64,000 nucleotides of DNA from Streptomyces sp. 71268 (GTDB lineage: Bacteria; Actinomycetota; Actinomycetes; Streptomycetales; Streptomycetaceae), in the NCBI RefSeq assembly GCF_029392895.1, contig NZ_CP114200.1:5301001-5365000 (forward strand). The letters are read 5' to 3'. How positions within the stretch are numbered: position 1 is the first letter of the stretch; each line of letters opens with the position of its first letter. Made by a program: the position numbers and the translations under genes. The notes beneath the pieces are model-generated. The model made no database searches. It was not told the DNA's origin and saw nothing but the letters and a program-made list of their open reading frames with translations. This document shows, piece by piece, positions 63,442 to 64,000 of the stretch.

Positions 63442-64000
63442 ATGGACGAGACGCCGGACGCGAGTGGGGCAGCCGCGCGGCTCCAGAAGCTCTTCGAGGG
63501 GCACCGGCTCACGCCCACCCAGCGCCGCATCGCCCACTGCATGGTGCGCCGCGCCGCCGACGCGCCCTTCCTGTCCAGCGTGGAACTCGCCGAACTCGCC
63601 GGCGTCAGCCAGCCGTCCGTGACCCGCTTCGCGGTGGCGCTCGGCTTCGACGGTTACCCGGGGCTCCGCAAGCACCTGCGCGACGTCGCCCCGACCGAGC
63701 GGAGCGGCGACCAGGCGGGGGTCAACGAGTACCAGCAGGCGGTCCAGGCCGAGATCGACAACCTGCGCCACCTGGCCACGCTGCTGGCCGACCCGGAGCC
63801 CGTCGCCCGCGCCGGCCGGCTGCTGGCCGCCTCCCGGCCGCTGCCCGTGCTCGGACTGCGCGCGGCCTCGGCGCAGGCCGCCGGGTTCAGCTACTTCGCG
63901 CGCAAGGTGCACCCGGACGTACGACTGCTCGACGAGGGCGGCACGATGCTCGCCGACCGCATCGACGCCGCCACCGCCGCGGGCGCCAGCGCCCTGCTGT
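63442..64000 (+). CDS. RpiR/MurR-family regulator, N-terminal part (runs off window)
   Basis: An open frame from ATG 63442 to the window end (186 codons, no stop). ATG has GGGAGG 8 nt upstream. The RpiR HTH is readable: GHRLTPTQRRIAHCMVRRAA, LSSVELAELAGVSQPSVTRF, AVALGFDGYPGLRKHLR. From ~125 it enters the SIS sugar-isomerase domain (RLLAASRPLPVLGLRAASAQ), which senses phosphosugars. The full protein is normally ~290 residues. Possible link to histidine or amino-sugar metabolism cannot be tested here. Confidence 0.9.
   Translation, partial: MDETPDASGAAARLQKLFEGHRLTPTQRRIAHCMVRRAADAPFLSSVELAELAGVSQPSVTRFAVALGFDGYPGLRKHLRDVAPTERSGDQAGVNEYQQAVQAEIDNLRHLATLLADPEPVARAGRLLAASRPLPVLGLRAASAQAAGFSYFARKVHPDVRLLDEGGTMLADRIDAATAAGASALL

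Overview
The window is a 64-kb piece of a high-GC actinobacterial chromosome, almost certainly Streptomyces. Evidence includes strong third-position G/C bias, a tRNA-Leu with anticodon UAA (bldA), a c-di-AMP (ydaO-type) riboswitch ahead of an rpfA gene, DUF6479 and DUF7848 proteins, LAxTG-like and lipoprotein surface proteins, and many leaderless TANNNT promoters. The order rpfA-eno-divIC-DUF501-ppx, then ndh-cfa-ABC exporter, matches what I remember of the Streptomyces core chromosome (recalled, not looked up).

Layout. 0-10.3 kb: 3' end of hutH, a small surface protein, an acidic hypothetical, an L,D-transpeptidase lipoprotein, a DUF2786 protein, a thioesterase, a DUF2079 membrane protein, an HNH lipoprotein, a SurA-like lipoprotein and mazG. 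10.3-14.2 kb: MFS exporter, DUF6479 protein, cytochrome P450. 14.2-21.3 kb: two resuscitation-promoting-factor-like LysM transglycosylases (the second behind the riboswitch), then eno, divIC, DUF501 and ppx. 21.3-25.0 kb: two cas-less type I-E-like CRISPR arrays, both read on the minus strand and with related leaders, enclosing a lone Phd/YefM antitoxin, a GlxA-type regulator and gap. 25.0-27.5 kb: an XRE-TPR regulator with three small genes. 27.7-31.6 kb: a four-gene minus-strand operon of SpoIIE-type PP2C phosphatase, stand-alone cobalamin-binding protein with the W-x9-EH photoreceptor motif, STAS antagonist and MarR regulator. This is the most interesting locus.

32.3-40.6 kb: NDH-2 with two Rex-like operators upstream, a divergent WYL regulator/VOC pair, a CFA-type methyltransferase and a FtsX/ATPase exporter. 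41.3 kb: bldA tRNA. 41.9-50.6 kb: RhtA-like exporter with divergent LysR, MmyB-like regulator with divergent MBL hydrolase and a carboxylesterase, BI-1/YccA protein and small hypotheticals. 51.0-57.5 kb: thiolase, SGNH hydrolase with an internal low-complexity insert, cystathionine beta-synthase and a second enolase. 57.4-64.0 kb: a MarR gene behind five or more 13-bp tandem repeats, a membrane protein, a MatB-like acyl-CoA synthetase, a PucR regulator with divergent HSL-type hydrolase lacking the usual catalytic Asp, a cupin, and the 5' part of an RpiR regulator.

Functional themes are cell-wall remodelling and dormancy exit (rpfA pair, L,D-transpeptidase, divIC), central carbon and redox metabolism (two enolases, GAPDH, NDH-2), and a possible light- or B12-responsive partner switch. 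Eleven genes show a -10 element ending 5-7 nt before the start codon, so leaderless transcription looks common here. All assignments were made by reading sequence; no database search was run.
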